Positions 9,427-18,397 of a stretch of DNA of 64,000 nucleotides are shown in pieces. The stretch is from positions 5,146,001 to 5,210,000 of the forward strand of contig NZ_CP127295.1 in NCBI RefSeq assembly GCF_030285665.1, written 5' to 3'. The notes below the pieces were generated by a model. That model was not told where the DNA came from, made no database searches, and was given only the letters and a program-made list of their open reading frames with translations. Numbering within the stretch: the stretch's first letter is position 1; each line of letters begins with the position of its first letter. The position numbers and the translations under genes are program-made. This DNA comes from Amycolatopsis mongoliensis. GTDB taxonomy: Bacteria; Actinomycetota; Actinomycetes; Mycobacteriales; Pseudonocardiaceae.

Positions 9427-10716
9427 TCAGCCGTTCTTGAGCGTGTCCAGCGTCCGGACGGCGTCGGTCGCCGCCGCCTGGTCGGCCGGGTCCGGTTCGG
9501 CGGCCGCGGCCGGGTGGGCCGAGGCCGCCGGGCGGGTGCACCCCAGTTGCTGCAGCGAGCCCTGGAGCCGGTCGGTCAGGAACTTCAGCAGGCCGACGCC
9601 GTCGGCCGGGGACGGTGCCGCCCGCAGCAGCCGGCGGTCGGTGGTGAGCCGGTCCAGCCCGGCCGTCCGCAGGGAGCGGCAGTACGCCCGGGTACTGGCG
9701 GAGCGCCGGTCGAGCGGGGGCTGGTCGACGCCCGCGCGGTACAGGTTCGCCTTGGCCGTGCTGGGTTTCCCGTCGACGAGCGTCATCGGGTCGCCCGGGG
9801 GCACCAGCGCGATCGGCGCGCGCTGCCCGGCCGCTGCCTGCAGTTCGTTGAGGGCGAGCGACGTCGCGGGCCGGCCCCCGTCGGTGAGGTCCGGTGCCGT
9901 GAACGGCGTGCAGCCCAGTGCCGGGTCCACGAACGCGTCGAGCAGCCGGTTGTCGCTGCCGTTGGCGAGCGTCGCGGGTTTCCCGAGCGCGCGGGCGTTG
10001 GCCGCGGTGGCCTGGGCCGTCCGGCCGTCGCGCGTGGCGAGGTAGGTCGTGGTGACGTTGTCGCTCTGGTCCTGGTCCACCAATGAGAAGTCACGCACCG
10101 ACGGGCACGGCCGCCCGTCCTTCGCCCGGCCCAGCGGCGGGATCCGCAGCTTGCCGGCCGCCACTGCTTTGTTGGCCGCGTCGAAGAACGCCTGGGCGCC
10201 GCAGAAAGCGACCTGGCCGAACAGCGAGCGCCCCAGGCCGTTGACGCACCGGCCCGCCCGGAGCGCGCCCGGGCTGCCGCCGAGGGTCAGCGTGTCGCCG
10301 TTGAACCCGAACCACAGCCCGACGACGGCGCCGCGGGGCAGGGCCGGGACGACCGGGGGCGCGGCGGGCGCCCGGCCCGCGTCGACGACGAGCGGGTGGT
10401 ACACCGACAGCTTGCCGGTCGCGGGGTCGAGGATCGTCGCCTCGGCGAACGCACCCTGCGCGTCCACCGGTTCGTGGCAGGCGCCCAGGCGCGGATCGGT
10501 CGCACTGAGCTGGTACGGCGTGGCGAGGCCACGCGCGGACAACGGGTCTTCGGGCACCTTGAGGGTGCAGCCGGGGTTCGGGGTCGCGGGCGGCGGCGCC
10601 GGGGTGCGCGGTGCGGCCACCGCGATCCCGACCGCCCCCAGCGACGCTGCAGCCACCACGACGGTCACCTTGAGCTTCCAAGGCTTCTGCCGGTGGCGGG
10701 GACGCGCGTCTGGCAT
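9427..10716 (-). CDS. Exported protein of unknown function
   Basis: The 429-residue product has a basic N-terminus and one hydrophobic segment (about 15-34, ending in VAAPRTPAPPPATP), a signal peptide or signal anchor. The mature part has several spaced cysteines (for example in NPGCTLKVP, RLGACHEP, FCGAQAFFDA, LGCTPF and AYCRSLR), consistent with disulfides outside the cell. There is an alanine- and proline-rich tail, and no enzymatic motif I recognise. A GAAAGAAGG ribosome-binding site precedes the ATG. It lies 129 bp downstream of the ligase gene on the same strand but has its own upstream AT-richer segment, so cotranscription is doubtful. Confidence 0.7.
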   Translation of the reverse strand: MPDARPRHRQKPWKLKVTVVVAAASLGAVGIAVAAPRTPAPPPATPNPGCTLKVPEDPLSARGLATPYQLSATDPRLGACHEPVDAQGAFAEATILDPATGKLSVYHPLVVDAGRAPAAPPVVPALPRGAVVGLWFGFNGDTLTLGGSPGALRAGRCVNGLGRSLFGQVAFCGAQAFFDAANKAVAAGKLRIPPLGRAKDGRPCPSVRDFSLVDQDQSDNVTTTYLATRDGRTAQATAANARALGKPATLANGSDNRLLDAFVDPALGCTPFTAPDLTDGGRPATSLALNELQAAAGQRAPIALVPPGDPMTLVDGKPSTAKANLYRAGVDQPPLDRRSASTRAYCRSLRTAGLDRLTTDRRLLRAAPSPADGVGLLKFLTDRLQGSLQQLGCTRPAASAHPAAAAEPDPADQAAATDAVRTLDTLKNG

Positions 10717-10845
10717 GGACTGTGCCTTCTTTCGGCCTCCTCACCTCACCCGGTGCGGGACGCTAGCACAGATAACGACCTGATCACAGAACGATTTCCG
10801 GCACGAATGCCGCATTCGAGACGAATGGTTTCCGGTGAAAAGATC

Positions 10846-12204
10846 TCAATGGAGGTAGCGCATGAGCGCGCACAGCTCGTCGGGCGGCAGGGAGCCCAGG
10901 CGCGAGATCTCCCCGCGGCGCACGTCCATCAGCGTCGTCGCCAACTCCGCGCCGAACGCCGACGTCAGCGCGGCGTCCGCTTCGAACGCCGCGACCGCGT
11001 CCGCCAGCGAAGTCGGCAGCCGCGTCGCGGAAGGCAGCGTCCCGGGGTCGACGTCGACCGGCCCCGGCAGCGACTCCTTCACGTCCAGGCCGGCGAGGCC
11101 CGCGAACAGCAGTGCCGCCACCACCAGGTACGGGTTCGCGGTCAGGTCGAAGCACTTGACCTCGAAGTTCGCCGCGCGGTCGCGCTGCCCGGCCGGGCCC
11201 TGCACCAGCCGCAGCGGTGCCTCGCGGTTCTCCAGGCCCCACACCGAAAACACCCCGGCCCAGTGGTGCGGCTGGAGGCGCAGGTAGCTGACCACCGACG
11301 GCGCGCCGATCGCCAGCAGCGCCGGCAGCCGCGAAAAGATCCCGGCGCCGAACGCCTCCGCCGTCGGCGTCAGGCCGAACCGGCCGTCGCCACCGGCGCA
11401 GAGGTTCCGGTCGCCGTCCCAGAGGCTCAGGTGCACGTGACCGCCGTTGCCGACGCCGCCCGGCTCGAACTTCGGCGTGAACGACGCGCGCAGCCTGTGC
11501 CGGTCGCTCACCATCCGGATCGTCTCGCGCGTCAGCACCGCGACGTCCGCCGCGCGCACCGGGTCGTCCGGCGACACCGACAGCTCGAACTGCCCGGCCG
11601 CGTATTCGGGGTGGATCTGTTCCACCGCCACGCCCTGGGCGGACAAAGTGGACACCAGCGCGCGCAGGTAGTCCGCCTGCGCGGAAAGCCGCGCGAAGCC
11701 GTAGGCCGGGCCCGCCGTGGCCGAGCGCGGGTCGTCCGGCGCGTCCGCCGCCGTGACCACCCACTCGATCTCGAAGGCGGTCCGCACGTTGTAGCCCAGC
11801 GATGCCAGCCGGGCCGTCGCGGTCGCGGCCAGCGCCCGTGCGTCCTGCGGGTGCGGCTCGCCCTCCTGGTCGTACCTCCGGGCCGGGGCCCACGCCCAGC
11901 CCGGCTGCGCGGCCAGCGGCACGAGCGCGTCGAGGTCCGGGTGCAGCCGCAGGTCGCCGACCGGGCCGCGGGAGTACTCGCCGTCGGTGATGTCGTCGGT
12001 GGCCAGGAAGAAGTCGAACGAGTTCGACGCGCCGACGCCCCAGGCCGCCGCCGACCACAGCCGGTCCACCGGGACGGCCTTGACCCGCGCGATGCCGCTG
12101 TTGTCCACGAAGGTCAACGCGACGAGCTCGACGCCGGCCGCGCGCAGGCCGTCGGCCCGGAGCGCGCCCTGCTGTGCGAGTTCTGCCCGATCGAGCTGGC
12201 TCAT
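10846..12204 (-). CDS. Glutamine-synthetase-type ligase, FluG-like (probable gamma-glutamyl amine ligase)
   Basis: This 452-residue type I GS fold protein forms gamma-glutamyl amides with ATP. Active-site pieces are present: EIEWVV (145-150), HPEYAAGQFEL (198-208), NGGHVHLSLWD (253-263) and ENREAPLRL (325-333). In true GS the last substrate-binding motif is E-x-R before ...NPYL; here it is FEVKCFDLTANPYL (347-360), with lysine in place of that arginine, as in FluG-like relatives. That argues against ammonia-assimilating GS and for an amine substrate. The GGGAGCAGG site precedes ATG 12204. It is divergent from an APC permease and two hydrolases, which fits amine utilisation. Streptomyces GlnA3 and GlnA4 are precedents for polyamine and ethanolamine. 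Confidence 0.85.
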   Translation of the reverse strand: MSQLDRAELAQQGALRADGLRAAGVELVALTFVDNSGIARVKAVPVDRLWSAAAWGVGASNSFDFFLATDDITDGEYSRGPVGDLRLHPDLDALVPLAAQPGWAWAPARRYDQEGEPHPQDARALAATATARLASLGYNVRTAFEIEWVVTAADAPDDPRSATAGPAYGFARLSAQADYLRALVSTLSAQGVAVEQIHPEYAAGQFELSVSPDDPVRAADVAVLTRETIRMVSDRHRLRASFTPKFEPGGVGNGGHVHLSLWDGDRNLCAGGDGRFGLTPTAEAFGAGIFSRLPALLAIGAPSVVSYLRLQPHHWAGVFSVWGLENREAPLRLVQGPAGQRDRAANFEVKCFDLTANPYLVVAALLFAGLAGLDVKESLPGPVDVDPGTLPSATRLPTSLADAVAAFEADAALTSAFGAELATTLMDVRRGEISRLGSLPPDELCALMRYLH

Positions 12205-12274
12205 CCTGCTCCCGTCGATGTTCACTTGAGGCTGCACCGGAGGCTGGTTCCCACGAGGAAAAGAGGTGGAGATC

Positions 12275-13714
12275 GTGTCAGACACCGTCGAAACCCGTCC
12301 AGGGCTGCGCCGCTCCCTCTCCGTCTGGCAGGCCGTCGGCTTGTCCGTGGCGTTGATGGCACCCAGCATGGCCGCCAACATCAACCCCCAGCAGACCGCG
12401 GCCGCCGCCGGCCGCGCCGTCCCGCTCGCCTTCCTGCTTTCGGCGGTCGGCGTCCTGCTGGTCGCGTACGGCTTCGTCAAGCTCTGCCAGTATTACCAGC
12501 ACGCCGGTTCGGTGTACGCGTTCGTCGGCGCGACGCTCGGCCCGCGCGCCGGGGTCGTCTCCGGCATCGGCCTCCTCGGCACGTACACGTTCTACGCCGT
12601 CGTCACGAGCTCGGCCGCGGGCACGCTGGGCACCGCTTTCCTCACCCAGGCGGGAATCTGGCCGGACCCGCCGTCCTGGGGGCCGTTCGTGCTGACGGCG
12701 GTCGCGCTGATCGGCTCCTGGCTGCTGTCGGTGGCGCCCGCGCGCCGCGGCACGAGCACGCTGCTCGCCGTCGAAGGTGCGACCATCGCGGTGATCCTGC
12801 TGGTCACGGTGGTGATCCTGGTCCGGCTGCTCGCCGGGGACGCCCCGGGCGACGCCCGGTTCACCCTGGACGTGTTCACCTTCACCCCCGACGCCGGGCT
12901 GTCCGGGGTGTTCGTCGGTGCGGTGTTCGGCTTCCTGTCCTTCGCCGGGTTCGAAGCCGCCGCGACGCTCGGCGAGGAGACCCACGACCCGAAGCGCAAC
13001 ATCCCGCGCGCGATCCTCGGCACGGCGATCTTCGGCGGCGGCTACTTCGTCGTGGTCACCGCGGTCGAGATGATGGCGTTCGGCACGGACGCGACGGCGT
13101 TCCACGATTCGCCGTCCCTGCTCGGCGACCTCGGCAGCCGGTACGCGGGCGCGTGGGTCGGCGACGTGATCAGCGTCGGTGCCGCGATCAGCGCGTTCGG
13201 CTGCTGCCTCGCGTGCGTCGTCGGCGGTTCGCGGCTGCTGTACGCCCTCGGGCGGGACGCTTTCGGCGGCCGCGGCATCGGCCGGACGTCCGGCCGGGGC
13301 ACGCCGGTCGCCGCGGTCAGCGCCGTGACCGGTGCGGCGGTGCTGATCATCGGAGTCTGCGCGCTGTTCTTCGGCGCGACGGCGTCGGACACCTTCGCGT
13401 GGTCCGGCTCGATCGGCACGCTCGTCCTGCTGGTGATCTACCTGCTCACGACCGCCGGCGCGATCCTGCTGCTGTTCGTGAAGCGCCGGATGCGCGTGCC
13501 GGTGTGGCACCTGGTGTTCCCGATCGGGGCGCTCGCGGTGCTCGGGTACACCGTCTACGTCAACGTCGTGCCGTACCCGGCGGAGGGGCCCGCGCGGTGG
13601 TTCCCGGTGGCCGCCGGGGCCGTGCTGGTGCTGGCGGTGATCTTGGTCCTGTCCGCACCGGGCTTCGCTCGTAGGGTGGGGGAGAGGCTCACCGAAGTGG
13701 ACGGAGGCGCATGA
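12275..13714 (+). CDS. APC superfamily amino acid / amine permease
   Basis: The product has about 479 residues and 12 predicted membrane helices. The first carries SVWQAVGLSVALMAPSMAAN, the APC helix-1 signature, and the fifth-sixth region GFLSFAGFEAAATLGEET is the conserved APC motif. GTG 12275 is chosen because AGAGG lies eight bases upstream; GTG 12266 in frame is an alternative. The stop overlaps the next ATG (13711-13714), forming an operon with the two amidohydrolases. It is divergent from the FluG-like ligase by about 70 bp, so a shared control region is likely. The substrate is presumably the amine or amide used by that ligase. Confidence 0.9.
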   Translation: MSDTVETRPGLRRSLSVWQAVGLSVALMAPSMAANINPQQTAAAAGRAVPLAFLLSAVGVLLVAYGFVKLCQYYQHAGSVYAFVGATLGPRAGVVSGIGLLGTYTFYAVVTSSAAGTLGTAFLTQAGIWPDPPSWGPFVLTAVALIGSWLLSVAPARRGTSTLLAVEGATIAVILLVTVVILVRLLAGDAPGDARFTLDVFTFTPDAGLSGVFVGAVFGFLSFAGFEAAATLGEETHDPKRNIPRAILGTAIFGGGYFVVVTAVEMMAFGTDATAFHDSPSLLGDLGSRYAGAWVGDVISVGAAISAFGCCLACVVGGSRLLYALGRDAFGGRGIGRTSGRGTPVAAVSAVTGAAVLIIGVCALFFGATASDTFAWSGSIGTLVLLVIYLLTTAGAILLLFVKRRMRVPVWHLVFPIGALAVLGYTVYVNVVPYPAEGPARWFPVAAGAVLVLAVILVLSAPGFARRVGERLTEVDGGA

Positions 13715-14847
13715 CCGACCTGCTCCCGTTCGTCGCCGACCTGCCGCTGGTGGACCACCACTGCCACGGCGTCGTCACCGGCGACGTGGCCCGTGCGGAC
13801 TTCGAGGCGATGCTGACCGAGGCGGACACGACGTCGCCGCTCGGCACGAGCCTGTTCGACTCGCTCATCGGGCTGGCCGTGCGCGAACGCTGCGCGCCCG
13901 TGCTCGACCTGCCGAAGCACGCCCCGGCCGAGGCCTACCTCGAACGCCGCGCCCGGCTGGGCGCGGCCGAGGTGGCGCGGCGGTTCCTGCGCGCCACCGG
14001 CACCACCGACTTCCTGCTGGACGGCGGGTTCCGGCCGGACTCGCTGACCACGACCGGCGAGTTCGCGGAGATGGCGGGCGGCCGCGCGCACGACGTCGTC
14101 CGGCTGGAACAGGTGGCCGAAGCCGTGATCCGCGGCTCCACCGCGGCCGGGTTCGCCGCGGACTTCGCCGGCGAGCTGGGGAAGCGTGCCGCGACCGCCG
14201 TCGGGCTCAAGTCGATCGCGGCCTACCGCGTCGGGCTCGAACTGGCGGGGGAGCGGCCGTCCCCGCCGGAGGTCGAAGCCGCGGCGGGGCGCTGGCTCGC
14301 GCGGATCGAGGCGGGCGAGCCGGTCCGCCTCGCCGACGAGGTCCTGCACCGCTTCCTGGTGTTCACCGGCCTCGACCTCGGCCTGCCGGTGCAGTTCCAC
14401 GTCGGGTACGGCGACGCCGACGTCGACCTGCACCGCTGCGACCCGCTGCGGCTCACCGGGCTGCTGCGGGCGACCCGCGACCGCGGCGTACCGATCCTGC
14501 TGCTGCACAACTACCCGTTCCACCGCAACGCCGCCTACCTGGCGCAGGTCTTCGAGCACGTCTTCGTCGACGTCGGCCTCGCCACCCACAACGCGGGCTT
14601 CCGCGCGCCGGCGATCCTGGCCGAGCTGCTGGAGATCGCGCCCTTCGGGAAGGTCCTCTTCTCCACCGACGCCTTCGGCCTGGCCGAGCTGTACCACCTG
14701 GGCACGTCGCTGTTCCGCCAGGGACTTTCGGACTTCCTGCGCGCCGCGCTGGCCGCCGACGCGCTGTCCGAAGTGGACGCCGTCCGGCTGTGTGCTTTGG
14801 TGGGGCACGAGAACGCGAAGAGGATCTACCGCTGGGAGCACGTGTGA
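13711..14847 (+). CDS. Metal-dependent amidohydrolase (amidohydrolase_2 / FluG N-terminal type)
   Basis: The 378-residue barrel enzyme begins with LPLVDHHCHGVV, the HxH metal-binding motif of the amidohydrolase superfamily. Later motifs are PVQFHVGYGDADVDLH, LLLHNYPFHRNAAYLA and LFSTDAFGLAELYHLG, with the third-strand and final aspartate ligands. In eukaryotic FluG a domain of this type is fused in front of a glutamine-synthetase domain; here the two parts are separate neighbouring genes. It probably hydrolyses an amide or gamma-glutamyl compound made or imported by this locus. ATGA and GTGA overlaps join it to both neighbours. Confidence 0.88.
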   Translation: MTDLLPFVADLPLVDHHCHGVVTGDVARADFEAMLTEADTTSPLGTSLFDSLIGLAVRERCAPVLDLPKHAPAEAYLERRARLGAAEVARRFLRATGTTDFLLDGGFRPDSLTTTGEFAEMAGGRAHDVVRLEQVAEAVIRGSTAAGFAADFAGELGKRAATAVGLKSIAAYRVGLELAGERPSPPEVEAAAGRWLARIEAGEPVRLADEVLHRFLVFTGLDLGLPVQFHVGYGDADVDLHRCDPLRLTGLLRATRDRGVPILLLHNYPFHRNAAYLAQVFEHVFVDVGLATHNAGFRAPAILAELLEIAPFGKVLFSTDAFGLAELYHLGTSLFRQGLSDFLRAALAADALSEVDAVRLCALVGHENAKRIYRWEHV

Positions 14848-16016
14848 ACGACCTTTGGGACCGGTGGACGCGGGCGATCGAGGACGAGCTGCCCGCCGCG
14901 ATCGAGCTGAGGCACGCGGTGCACGCCGACCCGCGCGGCTCCGGCGACGAGGAGGACACCGCCCGGCTGGTGGCCCGCGCGCTCGGCGCGGGCGACGGCA
15001 CCCGGGTCGCCAAGACCGGCCGAGCGATCCCGCTGCCCGGCGGCGGCGACGGCCCGGCCGTGGCGCTGCGGGCGGAGCTCGACGCCCTGCCGGTGCTGGA
15101 GGGCACCGGCGTGCCGTGGGCGTCGGAGAACGGCCTGATGCACGCGTGCGGCCACGACGTCCACCTCGCCGCACTGGTCGCGGTCGGCCGCGCGGCGGTG
15201 CGCGTCGGCGTCCCCCGGCCGATCCTGGCGCTGCTGCAGCCGCGGGAGGAGACGTCGCCGCCCGGCGCGCTCGACGTCGTCGAGTCCGGCGTGCTGGCCG
15301 AGGCCGGGGTGGACACGGTGATCGGCGCGCACGTCCAGCCGCGGCTCGCGCAGGGCGTCGTCGCGGCGGTGCCCGGCCCGGTCAACGCCTCGACCGACGA
15401 GTTCGAGGTGACCATGTACGGCCAGGGCGGCCACGCCGGCTACCCGCAGCTGCTGCGTGACCCGATCCTGGCGCTGTCGCAGCTGGTCGTGAGCCTGCAG
15501 CAGCTCGCGTCGCGGCGGATCGACCCGGTGTTCGGCGCGGTCTGCTCGATCGGCCGGATCCAGGGTGGCGCCGCGGCCAACGTCGTGCCGACCAGCGCGA
15601 GCGCGTTCGGCTCGCTGCGCCTGATGCGGGAGAAGGACCGGGAGCGCGCGCTGGAGGCGCTCGAGGAGATCGTGCACGGCACGGCGAAGGCGCACGGCTG
15701 CACCGCCGAGCTGGAGATCAGCCCGTGCGAGCCGGTGCTGGCCAACGACCCGGTGCTGGCGACGGGCGCACAGCGCCGGCTGGCCCACGCCGGCGTCACC
15801 GTCGACGACCAGTTCCGGTCGTTCGGCGCCGACGACTTCGCGCACTACTGCGGCGGCGGGACGCGTGGCCTGATGCTGTTCGTCGGCCTCGGCGACACCG
15901 CGGGCGTCCCCAGCCTCCACGACGACCAGTTCCTCCCGCGCGACCACGCCGTCGTCCAGGTGGCGCACGCGCTGGTGGCGGGCTACCTGGCCGCTGTGGA
16001 TGTGACGGCGGGCTAG
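14844..16016 (+). CDS. M20 family amidohydrolase
   Basis: The product has 390 residues. It resembles IAA-amino acid and N-acyl-aminoacyl hydrolases: ALRAELDALPVLEGTG, the metal motif HACGHDVHLAALVAVG, LLQPREETSPPGA, and the dimerisation-domain GGHAGYPQLLRDPI. It removes acyl or amino groups from amides in the cytoplasm. GTG 14844 overlaps the upstream stop (GTGA). It is the last gene of the permease operon and ends only 16 bp before lgt, though lgt appears to have its own -10 box. Confidence 0.9.
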   Translation: MNDLWDRWTRAIEDELPAAIELRHAVHADPRGSGDEEDTARLVARALGAGDGTRVAKTGRAIPLPGGGDGPAVALRAELDALPVLEGTGVPWASENGLMHACGHDVHLAALVAVGRAAVRVGVPRPILALLQPREETSPPGALDVVESGVLAEAGVDTVIGAHVQPRLAQGVVAAVPGPVNASTDEFEVTMYGQGGHAGYPQLLRDPILALSQLVVSLQQLASRRIDPVFGAVCSIGRIQGGAAANVVPTSASAFGSLRLMREKDRERALEALEEIVHGTAKAHGCTAELEISPCEPVLANDPVLATGAQRRLAHAGVTVDDQFRSFGADDFAHYCGGGTRGLMLFVGLGDTAGVPSLHDDQFLPRDHAVVQVAHALVAGYLAAVDVTAG

Positions 16017-16031
16017 CGCTACGGTGACCCG

Positions 16032-17072
16032 GTGATTTCCGCCTACCTCGCGACGATCCCCAGCCCCGACCGCGGGGTGTGGCACCTGGGACCGATCCCG
16101 ATCCGTGCGTACGCCCTGTGCATCATCGCCGGCATCATCGTGGCGATCTGGTGGGGGGAGCGGCGCTGGGCCGCCCGTGGCGGCACCAAGGGCACGGTCA
16201 TCGACGTCGCCGTGTACGCCGTGCCGTTCGGCCTGGTCGGCGGCCGGTTGTACCACGTGATCACCGACCCCGAGCTGTACTTCACCGAGGGCAAGAACCC
16301 CTGGAACGCGTTCGCGATCTGGGACGGCGGCCTCGGCATCTGGGGCGCCGTCGCCCTCGGCGCGGTGGGCGCGCTCATCGCGTGCCGGCGCAAGGGCGTC
16401 CCGCTGCCGGCGATGGCGGACGCGATCGCCCCGGGCATCGTCGTCGCGCAGGCCATCGGCCGCATCGGCAACTACTTCAACCAGGAGCTCTACGGCGCGC
16501 ACACGGACCTGCCGTGGGGCCTGGAGGTCTACCAGCGCTTCAACCCGGACGACCCGAACAACCTGCTGAACGGCGTGGCGACCGGCCACATCCCGCTGCC
16601 GGAGAGCCCCGTCCACCCGACGTTCCTGTACGAGCTGATCTGGAACCTGCTGGTCGCGCTGCTCGTGGTGTGGGCCGACCGGCGCTTCAAGCTCGGCCAC
16701 GGGCGGGCGTTCGCGCTGTACGTCGCGGGGTACACGGTGGGCCGCGGCTGGATCGAGATGATGCGGACGGACACCGCGAACCACATCCTCGGCCTGCGCG
16801 TGAACGTGTGGACGTCGATCCTGCTGTTCGCGGGCGCGGCGGCGTACTTCGTGCTCGCCGGGAAGCGCGGGCCGCGGGAGGCACCGGAGTCCCTGCGGAG
16901 CAAGGACGCGCCCGGGCCGGAGGAGACGCCGGTCGAGGAGCCTTCCTCGGAAGACTCGGCCGCGGTGGAGGAGCCCGAGCACGCGAAGGTGGCGGCAGAG
17001 GCTCCGGCGTCGGCGGAGAAGCCCGCGGAGGACGCACCGGCCGAGGAGCCGAAGAAGACCGACGAGAGCTGA
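16032..17072 (+). CDS. lgt: Lgt, prolipoprotein diacylglyceryl transferase
   Basis: The 346-residue protein is the membrane enzyme that attaches diacylglycerol to the lipobox cysteine of prolipoproteins. IRAYALCIIAG, GGRLYHVITD, IWDGGLGIWGA and GRIGNYFNQELYGAHTDLPW (the Lgt signature) are all present, as is GWIEMMRTD near the last helices. A 60-residue Glu/Ala/Pro-rich cytoplasmic tail follows the last helix, as in other actinomycetes. GTG 16032 lies six bases after TACGGT (16020-16025), so the mRNA may be leaderless. In M. tuberculosis lgt follows trpA directly; here eight genes lie between. Confidence 0.96.
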   Translation: MISAYLATIPSPDRGVWHLGPIPIRAYALCIIAGIIVAIWWGERRWAARGGTKGTVIDVAVYAVPFGLVGGRLYHVITDPELYFTEGKNPWNAFAIWDGGLGIWGAVALGAVGALIACRRKGVPLPAMADAIAPGIVVAQAIGRIGNYFNQELYGAHTDLPWGLEVYQRFNPDDPNNLLNGVATGHIPLPESPVHPTFLYELIWNLLVALLVVWADRRFKLGHGRAFALYVAGYTVGRGWIEMMRTDTANHILGLRVNVWTSILLFAGAAAYFVLAGKRGPREAPESLRSKDAPGPEETPVEEPSSEDSAAVEEPEHAKVAAEAPASAEKPAEDAPAEEPKKTDES

Positions 17073-17085
17073 CCGCTCGAGCTTT

Positions 17086-17124
17086 CCGAAGGCCATCACC
17101 GGGACACCCGGTGGTGGCCTTCGG
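17086..17124 (+). terminator. Terminator hairpin after lgt
   Basis: Arms CCGAAGGCCATCACCGGG (17086-17103) and CCCGGTGGTGGCCTTCGG (17107-17124) pair along 18 positions with one G-U pair and a 3-base loop. It lies 14 bases after the lgt stop and has no U tract. Confidence 0.75.
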
Positions 17125-17220
17125 CGCATCGGCCGAGGACTGGCCCACCGAGGAGGAACCCCCTGGCCGGAGGCCGACGAGGTCCGGCCTCGCTCCGTGA
17201 CCCCGTCCGGCACGGTCCCG

Positions 17221-17297
17221 AGCGCCCCAACGCCACTTTGGGTGCGTCGGACGCACCGAACGCCACATTGGGTGCGTCCCACGCACCGAACGCCGGG
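17221..17297. repeat. 30-bp intergenic repeat array, family A (between convergent lgt and SDR)
   Basis: Two full units and one partial unit of a 30-bp sequence lie head to tail (17221-17250, 17251-17280, 17281-17297). The core is ACGCACCGAACGCCACATT, flanked by GGGTGCGT. Within a unit, GTGCGT and ACGCAC are inverted, so each boundary can form a hairpin. The same element appears at 28731-28813, also between convergent genes. Confidence 0.8.
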
Positions 17298-18086
17298 TCA
17301 GCCGAGGTCGGGCAGGCCCAGCTCCAGGTTCGGGGTCTGCAGCCCGCCGTCGACCTCGAGGATCTTGCCCGTGACGTACCCGCCGGCGCGCGAGGCCAGG
17401 AACACCACCGTCGCCGCGATGTCCTCCGCCTCGCCGATGCGGTGCAGCGGGGTGGCGGCCTCCATCTTCTCCTTCAGCTCCGGGTTGCCGACCACGATCT
17501 CCAGCGCCGACGTCGCCACCGAACCCACCGAGATCGCGTTCACCCGCACCCGCGGCGCGAGGTCCGCCGCCGCCAGGCGCGTGTAGTGGGCCAGAGCCGC
17601 CTTCGCCGTTCCGTACGCCGCGAAGCCGCGGCCGGACAGCCGGCCCATCACCGACGAGATGTTGACGATCGAGCCGCCCGACTCCACCAGGGATGGTGCC
17701 GCCGCCACCGTGAGCGCGTGCGCCGTCGCCACGTTGAAGCGGAACGCCTCCTCCATGAACTCCGCGGTCGTCTCCAGCAGGGGCCGCGGGTACGTGCCGC
17801 CGACGTTGTTGACCACCAGGTCGAGCCGGCCGAACTCCGCCACCGCCGTCGAGGCCAGCGCCGCGGCCGCGGCCGGGTCGGAGAGGTCGACGGGAACGGG
17901 AACAGCACGGCGGCCCGCGGCGGAAACCCGCGAGGCGACCTCCGCGAGCTGGGATTCGGTGCGGGAGGCGATGACCACGTCGGCGCCCGCTTCGGCGAGG
18001 GCCACGGCCGTGGCCGCGCCGATCCCTCGTCCCGCGCCGGTGATCACCGCGACCTGGTCGGTGAGCTTGAACCGATCGAGGATCAT
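17298..18086 (-). CDS. Short-chain dehydrogenase/reductase under a KstR-type operator
   Basis: The 262-residue product is a classical SDR: the cofactor motif TGAGRGIG (about 17-24), NNVGG, the catalytic Ser in NISSVMGRL, and YGTAK with the catalytic Tyr and Lys; VDGG ends the fold. ATG 18086 is seven bases after TACATT on the minus strand, so the mRNA is probably leaderless. The -10 box overlaps a palindrome matching the KstR site, which places the gene in sterol or fatty-acyl catabolism. Its likely substrate is a hydroxyacyl-CoA or steroid alcohol, by inference from the operator only. Confidence 0.9.
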   Translation of the reverse strand: MILDRFKLTDQVAVITGAGRGIGAATAVALAEAGADVVIASRTESQLAEVASRVSAAGRRAVPVPVDLSDPAAAAALASTAVAEFGRLDLVVNNVGGTYPRPLLETTAEFMEEAFRFNVATAHALTVAAAPSLVESGGSIVNISSVMGRLSGRGFAAYGTAKAALAHYTRLAAADLAPRVRVNAISVGSVATSALEIVVGNPELKEKMEAATPLHRIGEAEDIAATVVFLASRAGGYVTGKILEVDGGLQTPNLELGLPDLG

Positions 18087-18093
18087 GCGGCGA

Positions 18094-18109
18094 AATGTAA
18101 CACGTTCTA
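18094..18109 (-). promoter_or_regulatory. KstR-type operator overlapping the SDR -10 box
   Basis: On the minus strand TAGAACGTGTTACA (18109 to 18096) matches the published KstR consensus TnnAACnnGTTnnA at every fixed position. It overlaps the -10 box TACATT (18099 to 18094), where a bound repressor would block transcription. Confidence 0.7.
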
Positions 18110-18160
18110 GTGAGCGGCCACACAATCCCGGCGTGCCGCGTCGGGCCCGTCACGTTAGGC

Positions 18161-18187
18161 TTGACGAGAGTTTCCGGGCCGTATACT
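18161..18187 (+). promoter_or_regulatory. Promoter and long leader of gltBD
   Basis: TTGACG (18161-18166) and TATACT (18182-18187) are separated by 15 bp, somewhat short; the -10 box is strong. This predicts a leader of about 200 bases before gltB. The leader contains GTTAAAGTCGCGCTAAC (weak inverted repeat) and no recognised riboswitch. The gltB ribosome-binding site is GAAGGAGG, ending eight bases before the ATG. Confidence 0.6.
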
Positions 18188-18397
18188 TAGCAGAGCGAAC
18201 TACCGGGAACCCATCAGGAACTACGTCGTTCCACGCAGCCAGATCGTTACCGTCCGACGTCGCTCGGGGCGCTCTGAACAGGTGCTGGCATGTTTCCCAG
18301 GTGTTAAAGTCGCGCTAACAAGCGGGCCATCGTCGTCCCGTGCGCTCCCCGGCCGGTAGCCCGGCCCCGCACGACAGACGACGAAGGAGGTCCCTTC

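Noticed and set aside
10396..13674. A 1092-codon plus-strand frame covering the GS-like ligase and APC genes
   Set aside because: Composition is Arg/Gly/Ala-rich noise; the real genes on both strands here have clear family motifs.
18188..18397. A GlnR-type operator or a glutamine riboswitch in the gltB leader
   Set aside because: Only isolated GTTAC-like half sites were seen, without the paired spacing of GlnR boxes, and no riboswitch motif was recognised.
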